Assembly (NCBI GenBank): GCA_028023455.1
Contig: JAQFVV010000030.1
Span: 5,474,501-5,538,500 of the forward strand
DNA: 64,000 nucleotides
Origin: Epiperipatus broadwayi
Taxonomy: Eukaryota > Onychophora > Udeonychophora > Euonychophora > Peripatidae
Reading direction: 5' to 3'
In this document: piece after piece, positions 23,700 to 35,874 of the stretch
Layout: every line of letters begins with the position of its first letter
Position numbering within the stretch: position 1 is the first letter of the stretch
Translations under genes and position numbers: made by a program
Notes under the pieces: model-generated
Database searches by the model: none
What the model saw: the letters and a program-made list of their open reading frames with translations, nothing else
What the model was told of the DNA's origin: nothing

Positions 23700-24600
23700 G
23701 AGACATATTTAACAAAAAAAATTTACCAAGTGCACCACTACTTCAAATTATGATGACAGTCGATAGATTGATGCAGAAGGATCCTTACAAGAGGCATCTA
23801 CTGGTGAATTGTCTGATTTAAAGATGGATTGCATATTCCTGGTAATTTGCTTTCAATATCTAATAATAGTTAATGTAAATTAAAAATAGTAAAGAACTTA
23901 AGGGAGATTCCTAAAATATAGTGTGGTATGAAGCTGAGAGAGATTTATCCATTTAATGTAATGCAAACTTGTTTATCGATGAGCAAATTAGCTAGTATAT
24001 ACAAGGAGGTAATCCAAAAAAAAAAAAAACACGGAACAATGCAACTTTAAAAACATCAAAACATACCAATGTGCAAAAGAATTATTTCAACACAAAACAA
24101 CACCTTTAAATTACCATTATCAAATTATGCTAAGATCATTTCTGCTAATACACTTGCTGCTAATAATGAGAATAACATAGCTAATATTGATAAAAAAGAA
24201 AATATCTTGCCAAATCACTCAAATCTTTACAAAAAACAAAATAATATGAATAATCAATAAGAGCAAAGTGTATCTATTAAAAATATAGAAATGGAATACA
24301 TTAAAAACATAAAAGATGAGAAGAACTTTCAATCAGTTAAAATTAAAAAAAAAAACAACTTAAAACATCTAATATAGAAAATGTATCATCAATCTTTGTG
24401 GTTAACAAAGGATCTCAACCAATAATAACACACACTGGACTAGTTCAACTTCATCTACATGTACATTTTAAGGACAACTAATTTTTTTGATAAGCGTGAG
24501 GGACATAAAAGAGTTTCCAGGAGAAAGAAAATATCTACTGAAAGTGACATAGATTAACAAGTTAATGATAGCTTTCAACCATTTTATATCTATTAAATTG
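23700..24600 (+). pseudogene. Possible processed pseudogene or decayed ORF, unidentified
   Basis: Several open stretches in the same direction have coding-like composition but are broken by stops and shifts: about 23730-23820 (acidic, reading GSLQEASTGELSDLKMD), 24069-24260 (63 codons, Asn/Lys-rich, starting MCKRIISTQNN) and about 24490-24600 (KRVSRRKKISTESDID, a stop, then QVNDSFQPFYIY and a stop). No family recognised. It could be an intronless retrocopy or chance in AT-rich DNA. Confidence 0.25.
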
Positions 24601-25899
24601 TATATTAATTTACTTATTTATATTCTGACTTCTACTAACAAATGCCTAAATAATATATCTATTTATCAATAATCTCTTGAATTATTTAACAAACTAAGCA
24701 TTACATAGCATTATAATGATAAGCATTACAGAAGTTAATGTTAAAGATTTAAATTTCTCATGACTCTTTGTCATTAAAACTTGGATTGAAGAATTTACAT
24801 TTTGCATAAGTCTTTACAGTAAGAAAATATTTAGTTATTTCTATTGTAGAGCTGCATAGTTTTTTTAATAAATTGCTCTAATATTGTCACAGCGTGTATA
24901 GATTTACTTACTCATTACAAATCTTTCACAAACCATTAAAATTCTATATATAGATGAAAATGGACATGAATTAATAAATATATAAAAAAATAAAAATTCA
25001 AGTAGTAATATATATAAAATGCACAGATGGTCAACTGATAATTATTTAAAGTTAAAAAATTTAAATCTAAAAACAAAAGATTTTATTTTATTGTAATAGT
25101 AAATAATAAAAGTTGTTAATTATTTTCTGTTTAAAGTTATTAATGGAAATGATTTTCTAAATAGCAAATAGATCCTTGAGGGCATTTAACCGATCAGCCA
25201 GATAAGAGATCAATTAAAAAATTTCCTAGTAATAAAATCTGATATTCCTGCTCAAAAGTGAACTGCCTAAGAAATGATGCGAATGAACACATGGTCCACA
25301 GAAAAAATCATCATTGCGAAGCCAGACAGGAAGAGGAGAAAACTGGTGAAATTTTGTTATTTTATATTACTCTTGTACATTATGTAATTATTTAAGCATA
25401 TTTACAAGTATTGCAAACCTCCAAAATGTAGGGCTACCATAATAAATTTCCCGTATTTGCACCAGCTGAGAAGGCCTTCAGAGTGATGGTTCCCAAAAAG
25501 CAGCAAACAACGGTCCGGTCTTCCCGAAAACAATATTAATATTAAATGGACTTCGATTGGAGTTGTGCAACGCATCATGGACTGCCAAAACGGACTTCAA
25601 TAAACCTACAGCCATGGAAAGTATGAATTTTTGTCTTAAATGAAATAGGAGCTTTAATTATTTAAGAACTTTTCAAATACTAAACCTAAATGGTATCTAA
25701 CTCATAAAGTCTCTTATCTGATTAAGCAGAAACTTAAATTGTCATATTTTTCCTTTAATATGTTTGCTATTATTATTATTATTTCCATTCTCGTAATTTC
25801 TTTTAAATTAATAATATAAAAAAATACGTATAAATGGCTGCATAGATTCATAAGATTTTATTAATTTAAGTAGGTCAATTTTGGGTTATTTTTTTTGTA

Positions 25900-26345
25900 G
25901 TTGAATCGGTGCTGGTGGAGGAATGTACAGGTATTTTATGTCAATGTAATCTAGGGAGGCAATTAGATTCTCATCCCCTTTTGCTACGTTAGCATACAGA
26001 AGCTTAGTACCAAATGAACGCATGGCCCAAAAGTGTAGCCATCGTGTTGCCAATGGTTGTAGATGTATTTCTTATGCCATTGATCTCCTTACGCTCTGGT
26101 TGAAACAGTAAGCCGGCAAAAACTGCTATTCCCCATTTATAGAGCATTTCTTTAATATATATTTCCAAATAATTACCTCGTCAAACAGATGCACATTCCT
26201 GTCAGCATGGGTTTTTATGCTAACATCTTCATTTTGTATTGATCACATCAATATATCAGTAAGCTGGCATTGATTTGGATGCGAACTTATAGCCTGGAGT
26301 TAAAAGAATCTAGTTAGTTTTAAGTGCATATTCTATGTAGCATAT
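25900..26345 (+). mobile_element. Diverged fragment of the inverted-LTR family
   Basis: Collinear with 17100-17500 of the left LTR. Shared words in order include TCAATGTAAT, GCCATTGA, TAAGCCGGCAA, CAGATGCACATTCCTGTCA, ATGCTAACAT and GCCTGGAGT/GTCTGGAGT. Divergence between the words is high. No TG start, PBS or partner LTR is recognisable, so this is an old fragment. Confidence 0.65.
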
Positions 26346-29300
26346 ATTTACGTTTAGCAAAATATTGAAATAGTATTAAATCTCTTTAAATGCATCCATC
26401 TGTGCATATAACGTAAATTAAATTTATTCAGTAACTAATTTAGTTGCCAGAACTTTTCCTTTTAATGTGTGTATGCGTAATAATAAAAAGTTTTTGTTTA
26501 ATTAATTTTGCACTTATTTTTATATATTTTTATTAATAATATTTTTTAAAATCAAGAGTTAGAAAATTTTTAAATAGACAGTATAAGTTCAACTCTTCCG
26601 ATTTTCTTTTATGTAAAAAAGCATTCATCATTTATAATCTATTTTACTCTCCAAATATTAATTTCTATATCAAAGCCCTCCCTATTACCTGTAAGTCTCT
26701 CTGATCATCTTGCAATTAATATTAAACTCATTATCACCTTTCTAAAGCTAAACCACTTACATTACTTAACAACACAATAAAACTGTTTCTCAAATTATTC
26801 ACTTTTGAGGTCATTTTTATATATATATATTTATTTTCAAAAAATTAACATTCTCCAATTATACACATTGAAAGCATAGTTTACTCATCAATATAATTAT
26901 TTCAATAATTACATATTATACTCAGAGAATAAAACCTCTATAACATTAATAAATGAACTATATTTTATTCACTTAAAAGTTAAAAAAAAAATCTTTGTCT
27001 AGTAACCTCTATTATTTCTTTTAAACAAGAATACAATAAAACACAATAACTATTAATTGTCTTATTACTAAAACATTTCTACCACAACAGCAGAATTAAA
27101 TGGCCACTTGGTTACGAATGGAAAAAAATTATATCATTGTCCATTATAATTAAGAAAACATGTTACATCATATATTTTTTTCATTTCTTAAGTAAATTTC
27201 ATACTTCAAATTATAAAGATTAGTTTCATTTAATGTTCAGTCCAGCACTGGGAAGCATTAAATATCAAAATTTGATATCATTTCAAACTTCTTTCTTTTC
27301 CTAATAATATTTATCTAGGTCCATATACCTACATTTTCACTAATTCATCTATTAATATTTAACAATCTTTATACTGAATTTAATTACTTATCTAGTCATT
27401 AAAATTTATGAAATAGACAACCTTGATATTTTTTCTTAAAAATAATGCCACATCTTCACCACTTAATAACTTAAGACCAATCAATATCAATGACATACTT
27501 ACCTCATTAAAATGATTGAATCCATATTCAATGATAAGATTCAACCAATAATTGTCTCAACAATTTTCTAATTTTTTTTGCTAAAAAAGTGTCATCAACC
27601 TCAGCTGCACTTATTTTAATTTTTTTTTTTACTAGATCATAAGAAAGGCTAGGAAAACAAGGCCTATAGCTGTACAACTTGACATAATTGCAGCATTTGA
27701 CTCTATTTCAGTAATTACACTAATATTTGAAAAGCAATGTTCCAATTCCATCACTCTATATACTTGCCAATTTACTATTGAATAGATAAATTCATATTAC
27801 TTTATATGACAAAGCTTTGCCAAGTTTTAGTTCAAAACTCATTCAATAGCTCAAAGATTTCCTCTCAGTTCACTGTCTTTTATTACTTATATTAACTCAA
27901 CTTAAAAAAATTAAAAAAGATCTGGGAATAGACATTCCAATTCTAGATGATATACATATAGTTTATGTAGTCAATCTAGTTATTTTTCTACCTTCCAAAA
28001 AACTTATTTAAATATATATGAACAATATTAAACCAAATACGAATTCTAGTTTAACAACAACAAATTATCTTGGAATATTTTCACTAGCATTACCATATCC
28101 TCACCATTTAATACCCTGTCACAAAAATTGAAATCAATCTTCAACTGAAAACATTACCAATTTATGACCTAAAATAGCAGTAGGCACACTTTTTCAGAGC
28201 AAGGGCTACTTAGAATTTTCTCGAAGTATTGTCAGTCTGCAACTTATACATGACTTTAAAATGTTTTTCAACATTTCATTTTTTTTTTCAGTGATACACT
28301 TACATGATATATATAACACACCCATTTTGTATTCACCATTGTGAAGAAAAACTGTTCTTTCATTCTGTATTAAAATTGTACGCCTTTCATTTCTTTACAA
28401 TTCTTTCAAACATTAAACCACTTTTTTAAGAAATGATAAAATACTATTTTTTTTTGGATATATTAACTAAATCTGTGTATCTATCACAACAAAAACTACA
28501 GTTAACGGTTATTGGCTTCGATAGATTAAACATACTCCAAGCTTCCAGTTGTAGCTACAAGCCAATAAATTTGTAATCCAAGTACCCATCATTATGCATT
28601 TTGAATGAAAGCATGCCTATCATTCTACCCATTTATTGGCAAGTGCTTGATTATACTTAGCCGTCTAGATTCTGAAGAGCAGATTCTTCTCTGCAGTAGC
28701 TGTACGTGCGCGAAAAATGTATTTCTTTTATGTATAGGTATCTAATCTAGTGTAATGTAGCACTGGAAATTATTATTACTTTTTTTAAATTCAGGCAGTC
28801 ACTCCAAAATGTTTTGGCAGTTCATTGGTGGACCGTGATTGATGTCTCACTCATCCCTGCTTTAGAACAATAATTGACAACTTATATATATTACTTTAAT
28901 TTTCCATATTATTTCTTAAAATAAAAATACTGTTTTAATATAGATTTAATGTCAACAGAGCACTTTTCTTAAATTAACAAAATAGCAAAAGAAGTTTTAA
29001 CATTTTTAGAAATGACACACGGAAAATGTTTTATTTTCAGAAGCAAAAAAAAAAAAAAAACAAGTAAAAAGAAATACTCTTAATCTAATCCTATAAAAAC
29101 TATAAACTGCAGTGAAATATTATCAAAGTTCTTAGTGCCCATACTGTTATTATTAGTCATATTAATTTCACTGACATATCTCCAAGACAACATAATGAAT
29201 TTCTATTAGCAGTCAAATTGACTATAAGATAATTTTGAGATCAAAAATTGAAAGGTTTTGCAAACAAAATAATTGGATGCAAGTTTCTATGAAAATGGAT

Positions 29301-30100
29301 TTATTTATTTTTCTTAAATAAAAATAATAATAATGTATTTAAAAAAGATACTTATAAGACATATTCAAAAAGATTAATATAGTCCTTATACTGATTCATG
29401 ATAATTTTTATAATATGCAATATTCAAATATGAATTAGATTCCATAGGATAAAGTAATTATGAATGAAAGTCAAATTCAGAAATTTGTTAATTCTTTACT
29501 GTTAGTTGATATGTTATAATTAGTTCTGAGGAAAACTTAAATAACTAACAAATATCTTTAGTGCCAATGCAGAAAGATAAATAATTTTAGTGCATCAACA
29601 TTGCTACAATTTGTTATTTTTCTCTAATTAAGCTGTTATCAAACATCAAATAGCATTCTCAATTTTGAAAATAATAACCAACCTTACACCATTAGTTTAC
29701 ATACATTTATGTTGGCAATAACATTGAACTCTAGCATTTTAAAGGTTTGGTATTTATAAAGAAAATACTTTTGAAGAATTCTGAAGATCGTCAAGATTTA
29801 AAATGCACACTATTCAAATCATATATTTACAAGCTTCTTATTTTTTTTTTAAATAAAAAATAAATCTTTACGTATTAATTTGATATGAAATGGCAACTGC
29901 CATCACTTGTTATTCAAGCCCATTCTCACTTATCATATTATTTTATTATTATGCACTACTATAATGCATCACTATTTAAAAAATTAAGTTTCTAGAAATA
30001 AAAATTTACATTAATGAGTAAATATAGTAGCAGATGATCAAGATATTTCACTCTAAAATAATGAATACAAGTTTTGAGATCCCCTCTTTTCTAAAGTGTA

Positions 30101-30188
30101 AGCTTGTGGTTAAGACCTGTAAAGGTCCCTACCTTCGCATTTTCACACATATTCTTAAGGTTTACAGCCTTAGTAAATATTACTTAAT
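30101..30188. repeat. Short interspersed repeat, copy 1
   Basis: AGCTTGTGGTTAAGACCTGT, GGTCCCTACCTTCGCATTTT and CTTAGTAAATATTAC match 39567-39662 in the same orientation with few differences. The GGTCCCTAC and GTTAAGA blocks recur, rearranged, around 55045-55180. A non-autonomous element of unknown class. Confidence 0.65.
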
Positions 30189-30621
30189 AAAAAATTGAAT
30201 TTCCTAAAAATTTTTTCAATATTCTGGAAAAAAAAAAAAAAAAAGCTCAAGTTTGTAGCAACATTCTAGAAAAATCTGGGTTAAATAAGTTAAACCTTTT
30301 TTTATTTTTCCCCGATGTGGAAAATCTAGAATTACATTTGCTAAACTGTTCAACTGAATCATTTATTGATTGATTTTAGCTAAGCATAATTCGCTACATT
30401 ACTCCTATAAAATAATTTATTTAAATATACATTAAACTGACGATATAATCAAATTTCTCAGACAGCATATCTAACAAGAAAACTGTTTAATCTGTGCATA
30501 ATGTATCTTATTAAATAAAAGATAATTTCAAACTAAACAAAAACATACTATAAATTTAAATTAAAATAAAGAGAAAAAATTAAAAACAAAATACCAATAA
30601 AATAATTTAAACTAGTATTAC

Positions 30622-30826
30622 CTTCTGTAATAGTTGCTATAGATTTACGCTTTTCATTGATAGCATCTTCAAAATCATCAGTATCTTGAGTTAAGGCAAT
30701 ATCAGCAGCAGCTTGATTCCCAATGGCTACTGAGTCAGCAGAATCAGAATCAGAACTTCCATCAGAGTCTCGGGGAGTTGAAATATTACTTTCTTCTTTT
30801 AAGTTATATAATGAAGGATTCAATTT
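30622..30826 (-). CDS. PRPF4B: PRPF4B exon, Ser/Asp-rich linker
   Basis: Exon of 205 nt (68 codons plus one base). The acceptor is CTTTTTCAG|AAA and the donor GAAG|GTAATA. The peptide starts KLNPSLYNLKEES, then STPRDSDGSSDSDSADS, then an Asp/Glu-containing helix ending KRKSIATITE. It occupies the place of the Ser/Pro-rich linker before the DMF motif in vertebrate PRPF4B. Residue identity is low, as expected for a disordered linker. Assignment rests on phase continuity on both sides (phase 0 in, phase 1 out) and on serines in acidic context that look like CK2-type phosphosites. Confidence 0.87.
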
Positions 30827-32041
30827 CTGAAAAAGTAAAAATAAACTAACCATTAAAGTTTTAAACTTCACAATTTTGTTATTGATATACTTTAATTTGT
30901 GATTTAAAAATAATTCAAGGCAATGACAAATCTTTTTGACCTACACATTAACATAACACACCCATATATATTTATAAAGGATGAATCCTCCAATTGCTTT
31001 AATAAGATTATTTCCTAAAAACTTCAATATGTTAATCTTTTCTAAACTATATAGCGAAATAAGTTAGTAACTAATTACAATACATATTCAAATATTAACC
31101 AAGATTTAGTTTCTTTAACGAACAAATAGCATTTTACAACATGCATTTATTAATAAATAGTGCATGTTTATTATCTGCATTGCTCTTTCTCTCGTTATTT
31201 CATTAGTCAGTTGCAATTGAGATGACTAAACAAAAAAAAACCCCAATGGTATTGCTCATAGCATAATAATATTTCTTAAGAATACAACTATCATATCATT
31301 TAAAATCTTTATAATACTTCTAAAGCAATTTGGGAGCTAAACAAATGGCAAAGCCCAAGAACATTTACAAGGATTAAATTATTTTTAAGTATAATATCAA
31401 AAAGATTGTGGCGAGTATTAGTGTGTTCTGAAAATTACAAGATAAAAATCAGACTACCTTTCTCACAGATCAAAAAAATCCACCAATACACAATATTATT
31501 CAATTCTTCTGATTCAAAACTAAGATCAACTTTTAGAAAAAAACCAGAAAATTGTATTTGCTTTTCATGCTGTCAACTTAGAAAACCTATTCAAAATAAA
31601 ACGAGTTCTATTGGCTTATTAGACTCAATCTGCTTAACATTTAGTTAAAGTGACTGAAGCTTAACACAATTAGACAGAAGAAAAGAAATTACTTTTGTTA
31701 CAAAAATTTAAAAAACTTCTATAAAATTGGCATATGGATACAATATTTTAACTATTCCTGTAAATAAAACATCCATTTTATTGAATATATTTTCTTTTGG
31801 AAATGAATGCTCACGTATAATTAGACATCTCTAGTATTTTTAATTGTCTTTCATCTTTCTATCCCTTGGTCCAAAAGAAATTGTGAAAGTAATTTTTTAA
31901 ATCTAAAATAAACCATATTATAACATAAAAATATGTTGACTTTTTTTGATCTCTTCAATTTTTTCTACTCCATCTTTTAATATTTCATTTTTAGTGTTTT
32001 TTTTTTTTTTTTGCTATACGGTGAATTTTTTTTTTTGCCAT

Positions 32042-32650
32042 TAACTTTTATTTTTGAAATCAATTTTTATTATCTTTTTTTAAAAATAAAAACAACCAAA
32101 AATAACTTCTGTCTCTAACTTTTACAAAGTATTTCTCAATACACTACCCCCACCCCAAATTAAAATAAGATCAAAAGCTTTGACTTTTTCAAGTTTCATT
32201 TTCTTTTTTGTTTAGATACACAGCCATTTTTTTTGGCCTATAAGGCGATATTTTTTTTGTCTTTATTTGTATACCGCTGATATACTAAAACTTTTATTTT
32301 TAAAACCAATTTTTATTACCTTTTTTTAAAAATAAAAACAAACCAAAAATAACTTTTATCTCTATCTTTTGTCTCAGTGAAGACAAAGTATTTCTCAACC
32401 CACTCCCCCCCCAAAAATTAAAATAAGATCTTTTTTGGCTTTAACTTTTATTTTTGAAATCAATTTTTTTATTACCTTTTTTTTAAAAATAAAAACAACC
32501 AAAAAATAATTTCTGTCTATAACTTTTACAAAGTATTTCTCAATCCACCCCCTCCCCACCCCCAAATTAAAATAAGATCAAAACTTTTGACTTTTTCAAG
32601 TTTCGGGTTTTTTTTTTTTTTTTGGCCTATAAGGCGATATTTTTCTTGGC
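32042..32650. repeat. Imperfect tandem repeat, three units, with C-runs
   Basis: Three units of roughly 150-240 bp share AACTTTTATTTTTGAAATCA, AAAAATAAAAACAA-CCAAAAA, ACAAAGTATTTCTCAA, a C-rich block, AAATTAAAATAAGATC and, in two of them, GGCCTATAAGGCGATATTTT. The C-rich block differs by unit (CACTACCCCCACCCC, CACTCCCCCCCC, CCACCCCCTCCCCACCCCC), a sign of length instability. On the gene strand the third block is a run of four G-tracts with single-base spacers, a possible G-quadruplex. Confidence 0.7.
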
Positions 32651-33536
32651 TTTCTACAACTTTAATTATCTTATATAATACATCCCAAATTTCTAACTTT
32701 CAAAAAAGAAAAAATCAAATCTTACATTATCAAACATATAATTTAAAATACATTCTAAGGACTATTAATATTAAACAATAGCAAACTGAAAATTATCATC
32801 ATTGACAGCTATACAAATCTTCAATTCCAATATTTTTCTACTTTTTGAATACTTCATTAATATTTCCTTATTACTTACAATAGACTTCTTTGAGTGGTCT
32901 GAAGTTTTTATTACTCTTTTATTATGCAACCAAATCTCAGATCCATATGTAACCAATGGCAAAAAAACAATGTCAAGCAGTTAGTTTGAGATGAAAATGA
33001 ATGCAACTAGTTTTTAAAAAATATAAAATAAATTAATGCTTTTAAAAAAATTGAAAAGTTATACAACTGGTGGATAAAAAAGACCTTTAATTAAGTGACT
33101 ACATAACAAAAATTTGGACAATTTAAATTAAAAAAAAATTAGATGTTTTAAAGATGTGAACTTGAAGGATAATAAAAAAAAAAAACAAGATAGCAAACAT
33201 AATAAAATCTGAAAAGATCCAATGAAAAAAGATTATTGAAGCAATTAAAAAAAAAACATGAATTAGCTATACACATAGGTAGAGGAATTAAGAAGACATG
33301 TAGAGAGAGGGTGGAAAAAAAAAGGCGAAAAAATAAATTGATAGATATTAAAAAAAACAACAACTAGAAACTGTTAAAATAGTGCAAATAATATAAGCAT
33401 TCTGGAGAAAAGGATCAGAGTTGATGTGCAAGATTTTCTTCTGATAGTTGGTTGCCTTCATTAAATCTACACAGGATGGAAAAAATCCTACATGTAATAA
33501 TTTTTTTGACTACTCAATGAATTATATATACATTAA

Positions 33537-33758
33537 AAACAATGAGGATTGCCAATTCCTCTACAAGCTTTGTATGATAAATGCTTAGCCAGAGCCAGCG
33601 CTTAAAATATCTCTGTCAGGAACCCTTCCCCAAACCCCTGATCATTGGCGCTGGTCAGGGGTTTGGGAGGGGTTCCTGACAGAGATATTTTAAGTGCTGG
33701 CTCTGGCTAAGCATTTATCATACAAAGCTTGTAGAGGAATTGGCGATCCTCATTGTTT
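33537..33758. mobile_element. Near-perfect 222-bp hairpin element
   Basis: Arms of about 105 bp (outer end AAACAATGAGGATTGCCAAT) pair nearly perfectly around a 13-nt loop (33642-33654). Differences include GATTGCC against GATCGCC, AGCGC against AGCAC, and one gap near CCCTTCCCC. It has no hammerhead-like centre. The high arm identity implies a recent origin or arm correction. Confidence 0.75.
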
Positions 33759-34939
33759 ATAACTTACAAGCTTAAGAGATAGGGTCATGTGATCTATGAC
33801 TTATTTTGACTATATATACATTAACTTTGTTTAAAATCTCTCCCTAGAGATCAGATATACTATTTTCGCATTAGTATACAAATATAATATCAATCATACA
33901 ATTGGCAATAAAGTAACTATAAAATATTTGAAATTTGTAATTCTAAGTTCTCTGAAATTAATCTTATGGAATGTTTCATCAACTTCTTACACTAAAAAAA
34001 AAAGTGATTTATACAAAAAATCAACACAAACATATCTATTAAAAAATCTTTATACTAATATTTTTCTTTTTTCAAAACAATAAAAATGAATGTAAAAAAA
34101 AAAAAACTTTTAGAGATAATTATCTTTAAAAGTTTGTTCAATCACAATTACAAATAATTTTTAATTTCTATCTCCGGACAAATTATTTTATTAGTGCTTC
34201 TCCGAAATAAATGAAATTTTTTTTAAAACTAAAATTGCAACTTATAAAATAACTTTTTAAATAGTTTTTTTTATTTTTAAAAAATACATTTACTTTATAT
34301 AAATACATTCCTTTATTTTGTAAAAAAATGTTTAAGCTAGAATCATCACCTTCAAACGTTATCAATTCACAACAGAATAACGGTTTTTCCAAGTTAATTT
34401 CAGTTTGTCCAGATCGTAGCCTCATCTTCACATCACTCCACAAATTTCTTATTTCACGGTTTTTACTAAAAAAACACCTATTCCTTTTTTAATACAAGCA
34501 GATTACTTCTAGGCAAAGCATGATAATAGGGTAATTTTTCAGGTCAGCCAGTTCCTGGCTCCATGACTTTTTATTCTTCCATGGCTGTCTTCTCTAATTG
34601 AAAATTCAATGATTAATCTTGCTTTGATTATGGTAAATGAAATTGTACAACTCCTTGATATAATTTACTGTACCATTTATACTTATACTTAGTAAACAAC
34701 TTAACTTGCCAAATATAATAGATGTTGACATGAGCTGAGTTGCTGTTGTTTTTTTAAATAAGTAATATTTGATCATTTGCCCTTGATAAGATTTAATTAT
34801 CTTGTTTTCAAATAGTTTTTTTTTTTGTTACATTCTTCTTTATTTTTAATCCTTTAATAGAACAAAAAGGTTCATTTTAATGAAAAATGTAAATTTTCCA
34901 ACAAAAATACATTTTAAACAGAGCAAAACTCTCCATATA

Positions 34940-35130
34940 GTATTGCCACCTGTGCTAAACAGAGTAATCAATGGATGCCAGAAGGCTTGTGTATAAAATC
35001 CCTATCTAATGCCTACTCATCCAATATCCCCAGACTAGTTTCTGGCTTGTGGCCTTCGTCAGTGAGGAGCTTTGGATCTGAGAACACTGCATCTAGTTCT
35101 TAGGATCTAATGCAATCCTCCAGCATCCAC
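34940..35130 (-). mobile_element. Half copy of hairpin element with hammerhead-like motif, copy C
   Basis: On the minus strand it runs from the TTCTCAGATCCAAAGC flank through the hammerhead-like core to the arm GGCATCCATTGATTACTCTG and TGGCAATAC. The same order occurs in the complete element at 63800-63995. The opposite arm is missing here, so it is not palindromic. Confidence 0.65.
35027..35068 (-). ncRNA. Hammerhead-ribozyme-like motif, best-conserved core
   Basis: Minus strand: TCCTCA (stem I), CTGACGA (35062-35056, a perfect CUGANGA match), A, stem II GGC-CACAA-GCC, A, GAAA (35042-35039), CTAGTC with cleavage-type GUC ending at 35033, then TGGGGA pairing with TCCTCA (one G-U). ACUAGU around stem III is a 6-nt palindrome, so a dimer could form a full stem III. 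The A-A mismatch at the base of stem II is non-standard. Confidence 0.45.
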
Positions 35131-35792
35131 CTTTTATCTCTACTTAACTACAAAACTATGAGAATGAAATTAAAAACACAAAAAATACATTTTATTAAAT
35201 ATTTAAAATAGTTTAATTTTCTTTTATATATTTTTTGCTTATTTATTTCTAATTTTTTATTTTACAATAAGTTTTAATCAGAAATTCTTTTAACTGTTTT
35301 TTCCCCCCACTTAATTTAAGCTCACATTTAATTATATTATTACAATATATATATATCAATCAATAAATAAAATAGATATTGTTTTATTATTCTGTTATGT
35401 TAGTCTCTATTCTTCATGAATTCATTTATCACACTCTTTTTCTAAAAATAATTAATAGCTATCAATGACAATCCCTTGTATTAAATGAATTACTCTCCAA
35501 TACTGTAATATCTAAGTTTTTCAGCTGTAAATAGATGAATTTAGACTTCAAAAGCAATTTTATAGCCATTTACTGTATAACATTTTCATTTTGGAGTTTT
35601 TTAAAAATTAATCGAAGCTAATCGTTTATCTTTGCATACACTTTCCTGAAGTAGGTAATATAGAAATCATACTCAAAGAACTTTCAAAGCATAAACAAGT
35701 ATAAAGACAGAAATGAGATTTTGATCAGTAATTTGAAAAATATATTTTTTAAATTCTAATTATATATTACATTGGTTACTTTGTCACTTCAC

Positions 35793-35874
35793 CTTAATTA
35801 ATTCTTCTCTTTGCTTTCTTCTCCTTTCAATAATTGCTTCCTCATCTTCTTCATCTTCAATGTCAATGTCATTG
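35793..35874 (-). CDS. PRPF4B: PRPF4B exon, acidic stretch plus basic helix
   Basis: Short exon of 82 nt: one base completing Gly, then 27 codons. The acceptor is TTTTTATAG|C and the donor AAG|GTGAAG, ending in phase 0. The peptide is NDIDIEDEEDEEAIIERR followed by a KQREELIK-type basic helix. It corresponds to the FDVEEEDEEALIEQRR-like block of vertebrate PRPF4B, a charged and probably helical linker between RS region and kinase. The donor has G at +3 (GTGAAG) where most other exons here have GTAAG-like sites, a mildly weaker site. Confidence 0.92.

Larger units (their letters stand above)
22850..30621 (-). other. PRPF4B intron, 7.8 kb
   Basis: AT-rich intron. Supported contents: a possible decayed single-exon coding remnant (23700-24600), a GC-richer patch at 25430-25620, a diverged LTR relative (25900-26345) and a short repeat-family member (30101-30188). 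The remainder, including 26.4-28.1 and 28.9-30.0 kb, shows only AT-rich sequence with A/T runs. Confidence 0.7.
30827..35792 (-). other. PRPF4B intron, 5.0 kb
   Basis: AT-rich intron holding the C-rich tandem repeats (32042-32650), a near-perfect hairpin element (33537-33758) and a half copy of the hammerhead-like hairpin family (34940-35130). Open frames here (31406-31648, 34183-34443 and shorter ones) have low-complexity composition and no recognisable family. Confidence 0.7.

Noticed and set aside
28165-28860. Possible hAT element (CAGTAGGCACACTTTTTCAGAG at one end, CAGGGATGAGTGAGACAT inverted at the other).
   Set aside because: The ends match each other poorly and the flanks give no 8-bp duplication; too weak to list beside the clear hAT MITE at 48637.
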